Position numbers and translations under genes: made by a program
Assembly: GCA_027623235.1 (NCBI GenBank)
Contig: JAQBVJ010000057.1
Coordinates: 1 to 43,558 of the forward strand
Reading direction: 5' to 3'
Length of the DNA stretch: 43,558 nt
Origin: Planctomycetota bacterium
Lineage (GTDB): Bacteria > Planctomycetota > Planctomycetia > Planctomycetales > Planctomycetaceae
Shown: positions 18,252 through 25,970 of the stretch, piece by piece
Numbering within the stretch: the first letter of the stretch is position 1
Layout: each line of letters begins with the position of its first letter
Notes under the pieces: generated by a model
What the model saw: the letters and a program-made list of their open reading frames with translations, nothing else
Told to the model about the DNA's origin: nothing
Databases searched by the model: none

Positions 18252-19439
18252 ATGTTCCGTTTCAGTCTTCTGCTTCTTTGCATCCTGATGTCCTCATCTT
18301 TCGCGCAGGCTGAAGCCTCTGACAATGTTCAATTGCGAGGCTCGCTCGACAACTGCCGAATTCGTTTCGAACTGCAGAAAGTCGGCCACGTCGCTTTCAT
18401 CGGCGGTTCGATCACCGAGATGGACGGCTACCGCCCGATGGTTAGTGAGTTGCTTCAGAAGCGGTTTCCGGAAACGGAGTTCGAATTCACTGCGGCCGGG
18501 ATCTCCTCGACCTGTTCGACAACCGGTGCGATGCGGCTTTCGTCGGATGTGCTTTCGAAAGGGCCCGTCGATCTGTTCTTCATCGAGTTCGCAGTGAACG
18601 ACGATCAGGACGCCGGCCACGCTCGCCGCGAGTGTATTCGCGGCCTCGAGGGGATCATCCAGCAGTGCCGTCGCCACAATCCGAAAATGGACATCGTCGT
18701 CACGTATTTCGTGAACCCGGGAATGCGGGATCAGCTGCAGGCTGGAAAAACTCCACTGTCAATCGGAGCTCACGCGGACGTCGCGAAACACCACGGCGTT
18801 TCGACGATCCATCTGGCTCGAGAAGTCGCCGAGCGAATCTCCGCAAAAACGCTCACCTGGGAGACGTTTGGCGGCACCCATCCGAAGCCGGCGGGCAATC
18901 GAATCTGCGCAGCCATGATCGATGAACTCCTTTCAACCGCCTGGAAAACACCGCTCGATGATGAGAACGCGGAAGCCGTTCCCCATCGCACTCCGCCAAA
19001 GCCGCTCGACGAGGGCAGCTACGGCAACGGTCGCTTCATCAGTCCCGAAAAAGCAAAGTTCGAAAGCGGATGGAACTGGAGCGTTCCTCAGTGGGAATCC
19101 ATTCCCGGCGGCAAACGAGGTCGATTCACGGAAATCAAGATGCTCCACGCTGATAAGTCCGGTGAGGGACTGACTCTGACGTTCGAAGGTCGAGCCATCG
19201 GGGCTTACGTCGTCGCCGGCCCCGATGCAGGAGTCCTGGAAACGAGCATCGACGACGGTCCATTTGAAAAGCGGGACTTGTTCCATCGATTCAGCCGCGG
19301 GCTGCACTACCCTCGCACGGTCATGTTCGAATCGGATCTCAAACCCGGTCCCCACACGTTGCGGTTGCGTGTCAGTCCCGAAAAAAACAAAGACAGTAAA
19401 GGCACCACCGCGCGGATCATTCAGTTTGTGGCAAACTGA
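18252..19439 (+). CDS. Secreted SGNH/GDSL-type hydrolase with C-terminal beta domain
   Basis: 395 residues with a signal peptide (MFRFSLLLLCILMSSSFAQA). SGNH block I is FIGGSITEMDGY with nucleophile S53, block II Gly is near AAGISS (83), block III is FAVNDDQ with N116, and block V is FGGTHPKPAGN with H210. The usual block-V Asp (DxxH) is Gly here (G207-G208-T209-H210), so the triad may use another acid or the enzyme works as a dyad. Residues about 260-395 form a separate beta-rich domain ending KGTTARIIQFVAN, seen as an accessory domain in carbohydrate esterase relatives. A periplasmic esterase or acetylesterase on polysaccharide is a reasonable guess. Confidence 0.8.
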   Translation: MFRFSLLLLCILMSSSFAQAEASDNVQLRGSLDNCRIRFELQKVGHVAFIGGSITEMDGYRPMVSELLQKRFPETEFEFTAAGISSTCSTTGAMRLSSDVLSKGPVDLFFIEFAVNDDQDAGHARRECIRGLEGIIQQCRRHNPKMDIVVTYFVNPGMRDQLQAGKTPLSIGAHADVAKHHGVSTIHLAREVAERISAKTLTWETFGGTHPKPAGNRICAAMIDELLSTAWKTPLDDENAEAVPHRTPPKPLDEGSYGNGRFISPEKAKFESGWNWSVPQWESIPGGKRGRFTEIKMLHADKSGEGLTLTFEGRAIGAYVVAGPDAGVLETSIDDGPFEKRDLFHRFSRGLHYPRTVMFESDLKPGPHTLRLRVSPEKNKDSKGTTARIIQFVAN

Positions 19440-19525
19440 GACCAGCGGATCACAAATTCTGACGGACGAACTCTGATCGCTTATCGATTCTGCATGGCTT
19501 GCGTTGAATCAGGCACCGGAGGCTC

Positions 19526-20089
19526 TCAATCACGCCAGCTGGCGGGAGTCTCTTCCGAGACCTGCTTGAAAGTCGTCCGGATCAGGCGAAAGCCGATCGA
19601 CCGGTAGAGCTCGACGGCCGGAATGTTTTCGGCGGTTGCTTCGAGGTAGACACGACGCAGGCCGTGTTCGCGGAAGCCGTGCAGGTTCTTCAGGATGAGA
19701 GCTCGGCCGAGCCCAAGTCCTCGAAACGTTTTTGTCACGCCGACGTTTTGAATCGAGCCGGCGTCCGAACTGTTGGCCAGGCCCTGAATGATTCCACAGT
19801 CGACCGGCCCGGACTCGCTGGCATGAGTGATCAGCCAGGTCGCCTCGGGGCAGAACGCTTTCTGGCCGGCAATCTGCTCCATCAGCGTGAGGCACCCGTC
19901 TTGAGTGCCCAGGCACGGGAAAACCTGCGAATCCACTTCGTCGCGGAAGCACTCGTACTTTGTCGCGGCGTGCCGGCTGATGTGGTTTGGCTTCCATTCG
20001 ACATAGTGGAATCCGAGCGGCAACGTCGGCTCGGGCAGATGCCGTTCCGCGAATTCAAAGACCATGCGAAAACGACGGAAGTACCGCAT
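19526..20089 (-). CDS. GNAT family N-acetyltransferase
   Basis: 187 residues. The acetyl-CoA-binding motif is NVGVTKTFRGLGLGRALILKNLHGF (RxxGxG about residues 143-148), followed by GLRRVYLEATAENIPAVELYRSIGFRLI. This is the standard GNAT beta4/alpha3-alpha4 core. The acceptor substrate is unknown. No signal peptide is present. ATG 20089 gives the longest frame; M9 is an alternative start. Its 3' end converges on the SGNH hydrolase gene, 86 bases away. Confidence 0.8.
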   Translation of the reverse strand: MRYFRRFRMVFEFAERHLPEPTLPLGFHYVEWKPNHISRHAATKYECFRDEVDSQVFPCLGTQDGCLTLMEQIAGQKAFCPEATWLITHASESGPVDCGIIQGLANSSDAGSIQNVGVTKTFRGLGLGRALILKNLHGFREHGLRRVYLEATAENIPAVELYRSIGFRLIRTTFKQVSEETPASWRD

Positions 20090-20193
20090 TGGTGATGAGG
20101 GCAGAGGTTCGTGGCAGCGTTAAAGATCAGTACCGGGATTCTACCGACCTGCCGGGATCTGCCAATGCGCGACCTGCCGACTCAGGTTCAGCT

Positions 20194-20817
20194 CTAACGG
20201 CGGGACGAGATGCCCTTCCGCAGGCTGAGGTGCTGGCGTGTTCTCAGGTCGCGGCAGGCGTCGACCAGAGCCCAGGTGTCGCCGTCGCGGCCAGCAGCCT
20301 CGACGACCGCTCGCGAGTCGGAGAGGACGAACTGGCCGAGCAGCTCTTCGGAGATTCCAGCAGCGATTGGGAGCTCGCCATTGCGCGACGCCATCCCAGA
20401 CAAAGCGTCCGCGGAGGCCGGTTCCAGCGGAGGCAGCAGGCCGACCGAGGCGGCGAGCAGGCAGGCCGCGACGACCGGCACTCTTCGAAGTTTCTCGCGA
20501 CGACGTTCAATCGCGGTGACCTCAGCCAGAAATTCGGAACGCAGACCACGGCGCGGGCGAGGCAGCTCGTCAGCGAACGCGACCATTTCTTCTTCGGCCG
20601 ATTCCGCCCAGCCGTTGCTTTGCAGGTCGACCAGTCGGGGTTCGGTCAGATCGCCCGCTGCCAGCAGACGATCTTCCAGGGCACTGAAGTCGACATCCGA
20701 CGCGTCATCGAATTCTGATTCCTGGTCGAAGCCACGGCCTCGCAACAGCGACTCGTCGCGATTCACGCCGAAGGACGTATCGCCGGAAAAATCAAATGTG
20801 CGGAAGTTATCAGACAT
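20194..20817 (-). CDS. Putative single-pass membrane anti-sigma-like protein
   Basis: A 207-residue protein that I do not recognise by family. It has an acidic N-terminal cytoplasmic part (about 1-110), one hydrophobic segment (VPVVAACLLAASVGLLPPL, about 113-131) and a short C-terminal part of about 75 residues. Its ATG (20815-20817) overlaps the TGA of the sigma-region-4 frame by 8 bases, so the two are translated together. That arrangement and the single membrane segment suggest an anti-sigma factor for the adjacent ECF factor. No zinc-binding HxxxCxxC signature is present, so this is inference from layout only. Confidence 0.55.
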   Translation of the reverse strand: MSDNFRTFDFSGDTSFGVNRDESLLRGRGFDQESEFDDASDVDFSALEDRLLAAGDLTEPRLVDLQSNGWAESAEEEMVAFADELPRPRRGLRSEFLAEVTAIERRREKLRRVPVVAACLLAASVGLLPPLEPASADALSGMASRNGELPIAAGISEELLGQFVLSDSRAVVEAAGRDGDTWALVDACRDLRTRQHLSLRKGISSRR

Positions 20818-21103
20818 GATCGACCTCCCGGGCGGGAGACTGCTGCGGGGTGGAAAACTGTGGCGGGGTGAGGGGTTGCAGTGAGCGGGTCAGTTTTTCT
20901 AGGGCGTATCGATAACGGCTGGCCGCGGTGTTGGGCGACTCGCCGATGGTTTCTGCGATTTCGGCGAACGTGAAGCCTTCCCAGATTTTCAGGACGACGA
21001 CTTCCGCCTGCTCGCGAGGGAGTTTCGCGACGGCCTGTCGAACGAGCTCACGATCTTCGGCTTCTTCGAGCGGGCAGTCCTGAGGCCGCCAGTGCTCCAG
21101 CAT
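20810..21103 (-). CDS. ECF sigma factor, region-4 part (downstream of in-frame TAG)
   Basis: 97 residues. LPREQAEVVVLKIWEGFTFAEIAETIGESPNTAASRYRYALEKL is sigma region 4 with the -35 recognition helix-turn-helix. It starts at ATG 21103, which lies 3 bases after the amber codon ending the region-2 frame. It is in the same reading frame, so the two parts would form one ECF protein of normal length if the TAG were read through. The ATG could instead serve as a coupled restart. The last bases overlap the start of the membrane partner gene. It could be a pseudogene caused by one substitution. Confidence 0.7.
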   Translation of the reverse strand: MLEHWRPQDCPLEEAEDRELVRQAVAKLPREQAEVVVLKIWEGFTFAEIAETIGESPNTAASRYRYALEKLTRSLQPLTPPQFSTPQQSPAREVDHV

Positions 21104-21106
21104 CTG

Positions 21107-21436
21107 CTACAAAGACGAACCGGTGCGACGCTTCTTAAGAATCTTCAAAGCCTCGTTCCGGACAACCCGCACGAGGTAGGCCCAGGGCTGATCGGCTCGG
21201 GCCAGCAATCGCGGCTTCCTGGCGATTCGAACGAGCCCGGACTGCAGCGCGTCTTCCGCGTCCGCGCGATTTTTCGTCAGCGTCTCGGCATAGCGAAGCA
21301 ATCGCGGAGCGGACCGATCGTACAGACTCGAAAGCGCACCGGCACCGCCATCGCACAACCGCGTGGCAATCGCGGCGACGTCCTCTCGAATCGATTTGTT
21401 GAGCGGGTTCTCCAAGCGGCACCTGGTTTCCGGCAC
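21107..21436 (-). CDS. ECF sigma factor, region-2 part (ends at in-frame TAG)
   Basis: About 109 residues. GAGALSSLYDRSAPRLLRYAETLTKNRADAEDALQSGLVRIARKPRLLARADQPWAYLVRVVRNEALKILKKRR is sigma region 2 (core-binding and -10 helices). It stops at TAG 21109-21107 and the next codons are CAG ATG, opening region 4. GTG 21436 is preferred as start, with TTG 21415 as an alternative. An earlier ATG (21541) lies inside an inverted repeat and would add a low-complexity leader. ECF factors of this kind belong to the planctomycete sigma-70 family of about 180-210 residues, so the two parts together have the right length. Confidence 0.7.
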   Translation of the reverse strand: MPETRCRLENPLNKSIREDVAAIATRLCDGGAGALSSLYDRSAPRLLRYAETLTKNRADAEDALQSGLVRIARKPRLLARADQPWAYLVRVVRNEALKILKKRRTGSSL

Positions 21437-21525
21437 GCGGCCTGTCTGGTTCCTATTGAGACGTATTCTGCCGGGATTTGTCCAGCGATCTGCCCGAAAA
21501 ACGGAAAACTGTAAAAATCTCACAC

Positions 21526-21590
21526 AAGGGCACGAAGACACAAAGTTGTGGAGAAAGCCCTCATCCTGTCCTTTGTGTCTTTGTGCCTTC
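21526..21590. repeat. Inverted repeat, GGCACGAAGACACAAAG family
   Basis: Left arm AAGGGCACGAAGACACAAAG (21526-21545) and right arm CTTTGTGTCTTTGTGCCTTC (21571-21590) pair in 17 of 20 positions around a 25-base loop. It is a dispersed palindromic repeat type. It lies just before the split sigma gene. Confidence 0.75.
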
Positions 21591-21616
21591 GTTTGAAATC
21601 CCAGTTACCGAAGATT

Positions 21617-21665
21617 CCGGGGGGGGAGCTGCGCTTGCGGCTCAGCAGGAGCTTCGCCCTCCCGG
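21617..21665. repeat. Probable dispersed repeat next to isomerase gene end
   Basis: The stretch from CCGGGGGGGGAGCT to AGGAGCTTCGCCCTCCCGG has partly self-complementary ends and resembles planctomycete repeat units of the AGGAGCTTCGCCCTCCC type. Only one copy is seen in the window, so the assignment is tentative. Confidence 0.35.
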
Positions 21666-21685
21666 TGTTGGCGGAGGGAGGCTGG

Positions 21686-22618
21686 CTATCCGCCGAGCAT
21701 TCCCGCCTCGCGCAGCCAGCCTTTCAGTGTCGCAAAGTCCTGCTTCATCGCCGCGAGATGCTGCGGGACGAGCTCGGGTTTGCGGTGGTCGAGGTACTCT
21801 TCGTGCAGAGAAATCGGGCCTTTGAATCCGGTTTCGGCCAGCATTTTGAAGAACGTCGAGCTGACTCGGCCCTCGCCCAGCGGCACGTTTTTCGGCTTCT
21901 CCTGTTCCCACATAAAATCTTTGACGTACACGGTGTCGACGTGAGGCTGAATCATCCGGAACGTGACGGGCCAGCTCATTCCACCCTCGACCGTCGCGTG
22001 TCGAATGTCGTAGGCGACGCCGATCTGGTCCGCAGGGATCCCGTCGAGGACTCGCTGAAGATCCCATAATGCCGAACCGAGCATCCCGTCTCCGGCATGG
22101 TTCTGGTAGACCGCTGTGATCCCGAATTGTTTATTCATCGCCGCGAGGTTTCGCATGCGCGGCCGCCATTCGTCGAGCTGTTTCTGAATCGGCTGGTTCT
22201 GGTCGTACCGCAAATACTGCATGCGGTACCGCTTGATGCCAAGCTTTGAAGCCGTCGCGAGGATCCGTTCCGTCAGTGGGTCCGCAGGATCGTTGATGCT
22301 CGACGTCATGACCGTGATGTTGAGCCCACGTTTTTTGAGAGCCTCAACCATCCCGGGCAGTTGATCGGGAACCGCCGCCGGCTCGATATGACCACCGACT
22401 CGAATCGGAGCCTCCAGCCCGTCGAAGCCAAGTTCCGCGATCTTCCCGGCGAGATCGTCGAACGACAGCGACTGAAGCGGCTTTGTGAAAACGCAAATCT
22501 CATTGGCAGCCCTGGCGGCCGGAGCTGCCTCAATCTGTGACGGCCGAAGCAGCGATCCCGAGCCCACTCCGATCGCTGCTGCCCTCAGAAACGTCCGTCG
22601 ATCGAGTGGCGTGGTCAT
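21686..22618 (-). CDS. Tat-exported sugar phosphate isomerase/epimerase-like TIM-barrel protein
   Basis: 310 residues. The leader MTTPLDRRTFLRAAAIGVGSGS is a Tat signal with RRTFLR. The barrel follows: FDDLAGKIAELGFDGLEAPIRVGG, then KKRGLNITVMTSSI, GITAVYQNHAGDGMLG, QIGVAYDIRHATVEG, DTVYVKDFMWE, and ISLHEEYLDH. These are the strand ends of the AP-endonuclease-2/xylose isomerase-like family, with the metal-ligand acids D (in AYDIRH) and E (in LHEEY). Members isomerise or epimerise sugars and inositols; this substrate is unknown. ATG 22618 opens the Tat motif. The direction is the same as the sigma genes downstream. Confidence 0.85.
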   Translation of the reverse strand: MTTPLDRRTFLRAAAIGVGSGSLLRPSQIEAAPAARAANEICVFTKPLQSLSFDDLAGKIAELGFDGLEAPIRVGGHIEPAAVPDQLPGMVEALKKRGLNITVMTSSINDPADPLTERILATASKLGIKRYRMQYLRYDQNQPIQKQLDEWRPRMRNLAAMNKQFGITAVYQNHAGDGMLGSALWDLQRVLDGIPADQIGVAYDIRHATVEGGMSWPVTFRMIQPHVDTVYVKDFMWEQEKPKNVPLGEGRVSSTFFKMLAETGFKGPISLHEEYLDHRKPELVPQHLAAMKQDFATLKGWLREAGMLGG

Positions 22619-22707
22619 GCGGAGTCCTCTTCAAAACACGTTGAATAATGGCCGGTGTGAGTTCTTATCAAAGACGCCCTTCGGCAGTTGCACGGCCAGG
22701 CAAAAGG

Positions 22708-23475
22708 TTACTCGCCTTCAATTCGTAGCCGACTGACGACGAGGTCGCCGTCGCGCGAGGCGAACTGAACGTAGAGGTCCGCTCCGTCCGACGAAGGCTG
22801 CGGACAGTTAAGCAGGATCTGATTGTCTCGCCAGACCAGGATGCGGGAGCCCGTTGCGTTGACTCGAAACGTTCCGGCTCCGTCGCTCAACGACGCTGCG
22901 ACGGGAACTCGACGGACGAAGCTCCAGTCCGAACCGCTTCGATGAGCCACTGCGGCTTCGCCTTCGGTCATGATGAGAACCGTCGCCGTGTCGGCCGCCG
23001 GATTGAGCAGGTGCAATTCAAACTGAGCAGGCCACGCGTGCTCCGACTCAGAAGCGACGCTGCTGGTCGCGGAAAATTCAATCCGCAATCGGCGGTACGG
23101 ACGCAGGAATGTTGCGGTGCCGTCCTGATTCAGTTCCAGCCGGTCCTCAGCCACACTGCAGCCGACTGCGTCCCAGAGGTCTGGCTCAAACGGGTCCTGC
23201 CAGCTCGATTGAGACAGCACCTCGTGAGGAATCTTCGCGCGTCGCAGCCGGTCTCGCAGCGTGCCCGTCGCTCCGGCAGGTACCATGGCAGGTCGGTCGA
23301 CTCCACCAGTTCCCGGTTGCGTCGCCGTTCGGTCTATCGACGATTCTTCGCGCGGCCGCTGGCCGGTTCTCGCCTGCCACTCGTCACCCCAGCGCTGCCA
23401 GGCGAGCCAGGCTCCGACAAGGAATGCCAGCGTCGCCAGCGTTGAAAAGTACAAGGGTGAGCGTTTCCGCTTCAT
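22708..23475 (-). CDS. Hypothetical membrane-anchored protein with extracytoplasmic beta-rich domain
   Basis: About 255 residues from ATG 23475. The sequence MKRKRSPLYFSTLATLAFLVGAWLAWQRW is a short basic tail plus one membrane segment. The extracytoplasmic part has a Thr/Pro linker (RPREESSIDRTATQPGTGG) and then a beta-rich region of about 150 residues (DPFEPDLWDAVGCSVAEDRLELNQDGTATFLRPYRRLRIEFS to the C-terminus LVVSRLRIEGE). I do not recognise the family; the layout is like a membrane-tethered sensor or binding domain. The frame stays open to GTG 23709, and M54 (23550) is an alternative start, but the extra part is Ser/Pro-rich and shadow-like. Confidence 0.55.
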   Translation of the reverse strand: MKRKRSPLYFSTLATLAFLVGAWLAWQRWGDEWQARTGQRPREESSIDRTATQPGTGGVDRPAMVPAGATGTLRDRLRRAKIPHEVLSQSSWQDPFEPDLWDAVGCSVAEDRLELNQDGTATFLRPYRRLRIEFSATSSVASESEHAWPAQFELHLLNPAADTATVLIMTEGEAAVAHRSGSDWSFVRRVPVAASLSDGAGTFRVNATGSRILVWRDNQILLNCPQPSSDGADLYVQFASRDGDLVVSRLRIEGE

Positions 23476-23896
23476 TCGCGAGGCCACTTGATTCGAGGCG
23501 AACGTGCTTTGCGGAGTGTACGCAATCCGGCGTCCGAGTCCCGACTGCATGTTGACATTGCGAATCGACGACCTGCAAGGTGAGGCGGCTGATTTCCTGT
23601 CTGGCAGTCTTTCCAGCTGGCTCAATGAGTCCGACGATGGTGCCGGAATGTGACTCGACCGGCTGTCGCCACAAGACGCCGGCGGAGAGCTCGACATGAA
23701 ACCAGGCACGGTCCGCGTTGCCAGATCGCGAGTGCTCGCGCGGCTCCGCTCGGAATTCGGGGATCTCGTGGAGCGGATCGTTCCGTGGCGGCTTGCGAGC
23801 GTGTATCTTCGCGGATTCTCCGTCGTGTCGCTCTGAGCGCGCCCAAGGGCTCGCCACCTTCCCAGTCAATTCCTGTCTCTATGTGGATGAAATCTC
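23476..23896. other. Divergent intergenic region, possible unannotated minus-strand frame
   Basis: 421 bases between the membrane protein gene (minus) and aspartokinase (plus). A different minus-strand frame is open from 23869 to 23384 and includes AWFHVELSAGVLWRQPVESHSGTIVGLIEPAG in codons with GC-rich third bases. It could be the end of an overlapping gene or a frameshifted N-terminus of the membrane protein. I do not call it as a gene. Confidence 0.3.
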
Positions 23897-25678
23897 GTGG
23901 CGATTGTTGTGCAGAAGTTTGGTGGAACGAGTGTGGCAGACGCCTCGAAGATTCGCAGTGCGGCTGCGCGGGCGATCGCGACGAAGCGGGCGGGCAATCA
24001 GGTCGTCATGGTTGTGAGTGCTCGTGGCAAGAAAACGGACGAGCTCGTCGCCCTCGCCGCCGAGATTACTGACAACCCGCCGGCCCGCGAGATGGACATG
24101 CTGCTCTCGACCGGCGAGCAGGAATCGGTCGCGCTGACAGCAATGGCCGTTCAGGCGCTCGGCGAAAAAGCGATCAGCATGACCGGCGGGCAGATCGGTG
24201 TGCGGACAGATTCGTCTCACACGAAGGCACGCATTCGCGAGATTTCGACCGTCCGGATGCGGCAGGCTCTCGACGGCGGCAGCATTGTCATTGCCGCCGG
24301 CTTCCAGGGGATCGACGACGACCTGAACATCACAACGCTCGGCCGTGGCGGAAGCGACACGACGGCGACGGCGCTTGCCGCGGTCCTTCGTGCGGACCTG
24401 TGCGAAATCTACACCGATGTCGAGGGGGTCTTTACGACCGACCCTCGCGCCGTACCCGATGCGCGGAAGATCGATCGAATTTCGTACGACGAGATGCTCG
24501 AACTGGCCAGCGTCGGCGCGGGTGTCATGCACTCCCGCTCGATCGAATTCGCGAAGAAGTACAACGTGCATCTGCGAGTTCGCCCGGCTCACTCGAATGG
24601 CGAGGGCACACTGATTGCGCCGGAATCCGGCAACAACCCGGTCGTGACCGGCCTGGCCATCGTGAAGAACGAAGCCCGGGTCAGTCTGATCGACATTCCT
24701 GACCGGCCGGGTTCGATGAGCGTTATTTTTTCGCGGATGGCCGATCGGCAGATTCCGATCGACATGGTCGTGCAGGACGTTGCGTCAGAGGGGCTCGCCG
24801 AAGTCACGTTCACCGTGCCGGAGGGAGACCTCGCCGAAACACTGACGGCCGCTCACGAGGCGATCGCCGAAATTGGTGCCGGCCAGGTCCAGCACGGGAC
24901 GAATGTCAGCAAGGTCTCAGCCGTGGGAGCCGGGATGCGGACTCACACCGGAGTCGCCGCTCAGATGTTTCACATTCTGGGCGAGGCGGGAGTCGGCATC
25001 GGCATGATTACGACGAGTGAAATCAAGATCTCCGTTCTCGTCGCTCGGGATGTCGCGCAGGACGCGCTCGTCGCGATCCACGCTGGCTTCGGCCTCGACA
25101 AAGCGATCGCCGAGTCGCCGTCGGTCGGCCACGCGGCTGCGGAATCTGCGGTGGCATCGACTGCGCAGAGCGACATTGAAAAAGTGGTCGTCGAAAATCT
25201 GGCCTCGATGGAGGACATCGTCGTCAGCGAGGTTCAGCTCGACGTCAACCAGGCGCGCCTGACGATTCGCGGTCTTCCCGACGAAGCCGGCGTTGCCAGC
25301 AAGCTGTTTGGAGCAGTCGCTGAAGGCGGCATCATGGTCGACATGATTGTGCAGAACATTGGTCGGGACGGTCTGGCCAGCCTGTCGTTCACGATTCCTC
25401 GAACCGACGTCGACCAGTGTCTGCTACTGATTCGCGAGGTTCTTGAAGCCTGGCCGGATGCGAAGTTCAGTCACGATCGGAAGATCGCCAAGCTCTGCGT
25501 GATGGGCATCGGTCTGCGAAGCCACACAGGCGTCGGCCAGCAGATGTTCAAAGCTCTGGCCAAAGCGAAGATCAACGTCGACATGGTTAACACCAGCGAA
25601 ATCCGGATCAGCGTGGTGGTCTCGTCAGAGCAGGGTGAGGCAGCTCACCGCGCGCTGCTGGCAACGTTCGGGCTTTAA
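23897..25678 (+). CDS. lysC: Aspartate kinase with four ACT domains
   Basis: 593 residues. The catalytic half begins with [16 protein letters not shown] (the KFGGTS signature) and has [23 protein letters not shown] (as [17 protein letters not shown]) and [14 protein letters not shown]. It catalyses the first step from aspartate to lysine, threonine and methionine. ACT-type repeats fill the second half: about 265-335 ([19 protein letters not shown]), 345-415 ([31 protein letters not shown]), 440-510 ([24 protein letters not shown]) and 520-590 ([32 protein letters not shown]). Most aspartokinases have two. The start is GTG 23897. The four domains suggest feedback control by more than one amino acid; the alternating pairing looks like a tandem duplication. 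Confidence 0.95.
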   Translation: MAIVVQKFGGTSVADASKIRSAAARAIATKRAGNQVVMVVSARGKKTDELVALAAEITDNPPAREMDMLLSTGEQESVALTAMAVQALGEKAISMTGGQIGVRTDSSHTKARIREISTVRMRQALDGGSIVIAAGFQGIDDDLNITTLGRGGSDTTATALAAVLRADLCEIYTDVEGVFTTDPRAVPDARKIDRISYDEMLELASVGAGVMHSRSIEFAKKYNVHLRVRPAHSNGEGTLIAPESGNNPVVTGLAIVKNEARVSLIDIPDRPGSMSVIFSRMADRQIPIDMVVQDVASEGLAEVTFTVPEGDLAETLTAAHEAIAEIGAGQVQHGTNVSKVSAVGAGMRTHTGVAAQMFHILGEAGVGIGMITTSEIKISVLVARDVAQDALVAIHAGFGLDKAIAESPSVGHAAAESAVASTAQSDIEKVVVENLASMEDIVVSEVQLDVNQARLTIRGLPDEAGVASKLFGAVAEGGIMVDMIVQNIGRDGLASLSFTIPRTDVDQCLLLIREVLEAWPDAKFSHDRKIAKLCVMGIGLRSHTGVGQQMFKALAKAKINVDMVNTSEIRISVVVSSEQGEAAHRALLATFGL

Positions 25679-25698
25679 CTTGGCAGCCTGTTGAGAAA
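25679..25698. repeat. Left-end-like fragment of the CAGCCTGTTGA element
   Basis: CTTGGCAGCCTGTTGAGAAA matches the left end of the MITE-like element at 6691-6709 in 15 of 19 positions. No matching right end was found nearby, so it is a solo end or remnant just after the aspartokinase stop. Confidence 0.45.
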
Positions 25699-25710
25699 GC
25701 CAAACCAGGT

Positions 25711-25783
25711 AGCGGACCGGCTCGCGCCGCCCGGTCAGAGCGCGTTTTTTCATGCAAAACCGGGCGGCTCGCGTCGCTCCGCT
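25711..25783. repeat. Inverted repeat, AGCGGA...GCCGCCCGGT family, copy 1
   Basis: Left arm 25711-25735 and right arm 25759-25783 (25 bases each, ACCGGGCGGC inward) match in 21 of 25 positions around a 23-base spacer. A second copy of the same family is at 39614-39686. Confidence 0.8.
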
Positions 25784-25843
25784 AAATCAATTCCGCCTCT
25801 TCAACGATCTGTCAGTGCAGTTTCAGAATTCGTCTTCAGATCT

Positions 25844-25911
25844 TACAAGCACGAAGCGCCAGCGAGTGGATCGTATTGTTTTGATTCACTTGCTGGCGCT
25901 TCGTGCTTGTA
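25844..25911. repeat. 29-bp near-perfect palindrome (CAAGCACGAAGCGCCAGC family)
   Basis: TACAAGCACGAAGCGCCAGC and its continuation (25844-25872) are repeated inverted at 25883-25911 with 27 of 29 matches around a 10-base loop rich in T. The stem would be very stable. It sits between the convergent aspartokinase and alpha/beta-hydrolase genes and could terminate both transcripts. Confidence 0.9.
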
Positions 25912-25970
25912 TTGCTGTACCCTGAAAACCAACTCTGAAAGTGCTCTCGTGAGCCCAACATCGTCCGGGA

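Noticed and set aside
21526..21541. ATG at 21541 as the start of the region-2 sigma frame
   Set aside because: It lies inside a dispersed inverted repeat and would add about 35 low-complexity residues with no similarity to sigma factors.
25844..25911. CRISPR-like repeat
   Set aside because: It is one palindrome, with no direct repeats or spacers.
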